A program made the translations under genes and the position numbers. A stretch of 7,350 bases of DNA from Flavobacteriaceae bacterium (GTDB lineage Bacteria > Bacteroidota > Bacteroidia > Flavobacteriales > Flavobacteriaceae): positions 1-7,350 of the forward strand of contig DAOUPU010000122.1 of assembly GCA_030625995.1 (NCBI GenBank), in the 5' to 3' direction. Under the pieces are notes generated by a model. The model did not search any database. It saw only the letters and a list, made by a program, of their open reading frames with translations, and was not told the origin of the DNA. Below are positions 5,643 to 7,350 of this stretch, piece after piece. Within the stretch, counting starts at the first letter, position 1, and each line of letters opens with the position of its first letter.

Positions 5643-7350
5643 CTATTTTTTAATGATCTTAATTGTTCCTTGATATCCATTTTCGTCCTCAATCACTACA
5701 AAATACAAACCATTTTTTAAGTATTTGATATTCAAGGTATTATTATAATATTTGATATTTAATTTCTGTCCGTAAACATTAAAAATTTCAATAGTTCTTA
5801 TTTGAATAGACTTTGAATTTGAGATTTTTAATATACCTGATGTAGGATTTGGATATAGTATTATATTTTGATGGATGAAATTATTATCAACAATCAATAA
5901 ACTGCTATACTTCTGCAAAATATTGTCTATTAAATTTTTTCTTTGTGTGTCATCATATACTAACTCTATGGAAAACCCTAAATATTCAACACCACCACTG
6001 CCAGTTCGGCTACTAACACCGGCAATTCCATTAGATTCCATTACACCGTCATAAGTAAATGATTTTGTTGAACCGTTTTTAGTTTTAATAAGATCAGGAT
6101 AATCAGAATCAAAAGTACCATGTGAGCCATCATCTAAATTATAAACTGTGTTGTTAATGTCTCTAATTTTTTTATTGTTTGGTACAGGAGAATCAGCAAT
6201 ATACTCTGCTTTTAAATAATCTTCATAGAAGGATCTATCCGCAGTATTACCTAAATGTACCAGATCCCATCCAATTTCATCACCGGATACTATAAATACC
6301 CCTCCATTATCTATGAAATTCTTTACCATAATTTGTTCTGTTCCATTAAATGTGTCATCAGCTGAGCTTTCATCGATCAGCATCCAAATAACAATTTTAA
6401 AATTATTCAAGTTCACTGTTCCGTCTTGAACCGCATCATTAGTGGCAGATGAAAAAGTACGCCCTAACTTACTTAAGGGATATTCATATTGGGCTATAGC
6501 ATCAAATTGACGTCTTTCAACCCCGTCAATAATAAGTATATCTGAAATATACTGGCTGGGAATTGCAGAAAGAGCCGAAGATTTTTCTGAACTCCCGTCA
6601 TTATTTATAGCTTCAACTTTAAAATAGGTTGCTTTGCCTTGCTCTAAATTATTAATGGTAAAAGATGTAGAAGATGATTCTTCAACCTTTTGATAATTTA
6701 TATTGTCAGTACTTTTATAAACACCATATTTTGTAGCATTTGCTACCGATTTTATCTTAATTTCAACACTATTCATTCCTTTACGTAGCACACTGAATGA
6801 AGTCGGTGTTTTTGGTGCATTTGTATTAGAGACATAACAAGAATACAATGCTACATCATTTTTAATAGTACCTATTTTGCTGTATAAATTATTTCCGGGG
6901 CACAGTGTTGATGAACAGTTAGAGAAAGGGAAATTGATCTTACCATCCTTATGACCTGATAAATGATCCATTACGCCCAAACCACTGACATAACTACTCG
7001 TTTTAATATCAATATCTTTGGAGGTAGCGTCCCATGCAATAAAGTCTTTAAGAGTATTTAATCCGGCGTTTGATGGTTGAAAATTTTCATAATCACCTAT
7101 AAAACAAATACCGGTAGAAACACTATTCATACATGTAGAATGAGCCCCTCTGATACGATCACCTCGTCCTTCATATAGTATTCCGTTAGGATCAACAAGC
7201 CAGTTGTAGCCAATATCCGACCAACCTCTTGTATTGACATGAAAGTCCCAATACGCTCTGACAACGGCTGCATAATCCGAACTAATTGTTTGTCCGGCTG
7301 AATGATGAATAACAAGGTGTGTAGGATTTATTATAGAAGGCGAAGAACTT
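5643..7350 (-). CDS. secreted N-acetylmuramoyl-L-alanine amidase (PGRP-type) with FN3 and T9SS sorting domain (5' end outside window)
   Basis: This frame is open from the right edge to TAG at 5645-5643, giving 568 residues with the N-terminus and any signal peptide missing. Residues 8-160 are an amidase_2/PGRP domain, which cuts the bond between muramic acid and the stem peptide. Zinc ligands are H15 (VIHHSAG), H133 (SGHKD) and C150 (LCPG); Y48 (SDIGYN) and T148 are the usual catalytic-site partners, so it should be active. The loop between H133 and C150 is longer than usual and holds an extra Cys (145). An FN3 domain follows (about 179-265, ending KVEAINNDGSSEKSS). Next comes an alpha/beta region (about 267-481: DILIIDG, then IVIWMLID, GGVFIVSGDEIG), like the glutamine-amidotransferase-like fold. 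The last 75 residues (YPNPTSG, VYGQKL, NGLYFVVI, KIIKK) are a type A T9SS sorting domain, so it is exported across the outer membrane. Target (self or foreign peptidoglycan) is unknown. Confidence 0.9.
   Translation of the reverse strand, partial: SSSPSIINPTHLVIHHSAGQTISSDYAAVVRAYWDFHVNTRGWSDIGYNWLVDPNGILYEGRGDRIRGAHSTCMNSVSTGICFIGDYENFQPSNAGLNTLKDFIAWDATSKDIDIKTSSYVSGLGVMDHLSGHKDGKINFPFSNCSSTLCPGNNLYSKIGTIKNDVALYSCYVSNTNAPKTPTSFSVLRKGMNSVEIKIKSVANATKYGVYKSTDNINYQKVEESSSTSFTINNLEQGKATYFKVEAINNDGSSEKSSALSAIPSQYISDILIIDGVERRQFDAIAQYEYPLSKLGRTFSSATNDAVQDGTVNLNNFKIVIWMLIDESSADDTFNGTEQIMVKNFIDNGGVFIVSGDEIGWDLVHLGNTADRSFYEDYLKAEYIADSPVPNNKKIRDINNTVYNLDDGSHGTFDSDYPDLIKTKNGSTKSFTYDGVMESNGIAGVSSRTGSGGVEYLGFSIELVYDDTQRKNLIDNILQKYSSLLIVDNNFIHQNIILYPNPTSGILKISNSKSIQIRTIEIFNVYGQKLNIKYYNNTLNIKYLKNGLYFVVIEDENGYQGTIKIIKK

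Noticed and set aside
7127..7315. A separate 62-codon minus-strand ORF abutting a 495-codon ORF, suggesting a frameshifted or split amidase gene
   Set aside because: The longer frame continues without a stop through the codon before its first ATG to the window edge, and encodes the essential HHSAG and SDIGYN motifs there. The 62-codon frame is a shadow and the gene is intact in the window.
1..7350. CRISPR array, tRNA, rRNA, cobalamin riboswitch or intact insertion sequence
   Set aside because: I saw no regularly spaced repeats, cloverleaf, B12-box or transposase. A riboswitch, if any, would lie upstream of the operon outside the window.

Overview
The window looks like chromosomal DNA from a member of the Bacteroidota, most likely family Flavobacteriaceae. 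The evidence is the AT-rich sequence, promoters of the TTTG / TAnnTTTG type, mostly A-rich leaders without Shine-Dalgarno sites, a split methylmalonyl-CoA mutase whose small subunit lacks a B12 domain, a stand-alone CBM48-type protein, and a secreted enzyme ending in a type IX secretion (T9SS) sorting domain. Genus cannot be set from the sequence alone.

Left part (1-3525, + strand): the last 17 codons of an upstream gene, probably a DivIC/FtsB-like septum formation initiator. The methylmalonyl-CoA mutase small (mutA) and large (mutB) subunit genes follow, 10 bases apart and surely co-transcribed. The pair interconverts methylmalonyl-CoA and succinyl-CoA using adenosylcobalamin. The large subunit keeps all recognisable substrate and B12 residues.

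Middle (3526-5060): a four-helix DoxX-family membrane protein (+) sits behind a textbook flavobacterial promoter. The same promoter stretch holds a 22-codon mini-ORF preceded by a perfect AAGGAGGT, which is odd for this phylum. Convergent to DoxX is a small secreted helical protein (-) with a clear terminator. Upstream of it, in ATGA overlap, is a possible 45-codon single-helix membrane protein.

Right part (5000-7350, - strand): a 98-residue CBM48/AMPK-beta-like carbohydrate-binding protein has its own promoter and a 16-bp perfect hairpin after its stop. Next is an unusual 180-190 base non-coding stretch that may be a dispersed repeat. The window ends inside a large secreted protein that reads open to the right edge: peptidoglycan-recognition/amidase domain, FN3 domain, an alpha/beta domain and a T9SS tail.

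Most of the window is ordinary flavobacterial housekeeping sequence. I see no CRISPR array, tRNA, rRNA, intact insertion sequence or obvious defence system. The best leads are the two hidden small ORFs (3581-3649 and 4663-4797), the candidate repeat at 5455-5642, and the domain combination of the amidase.
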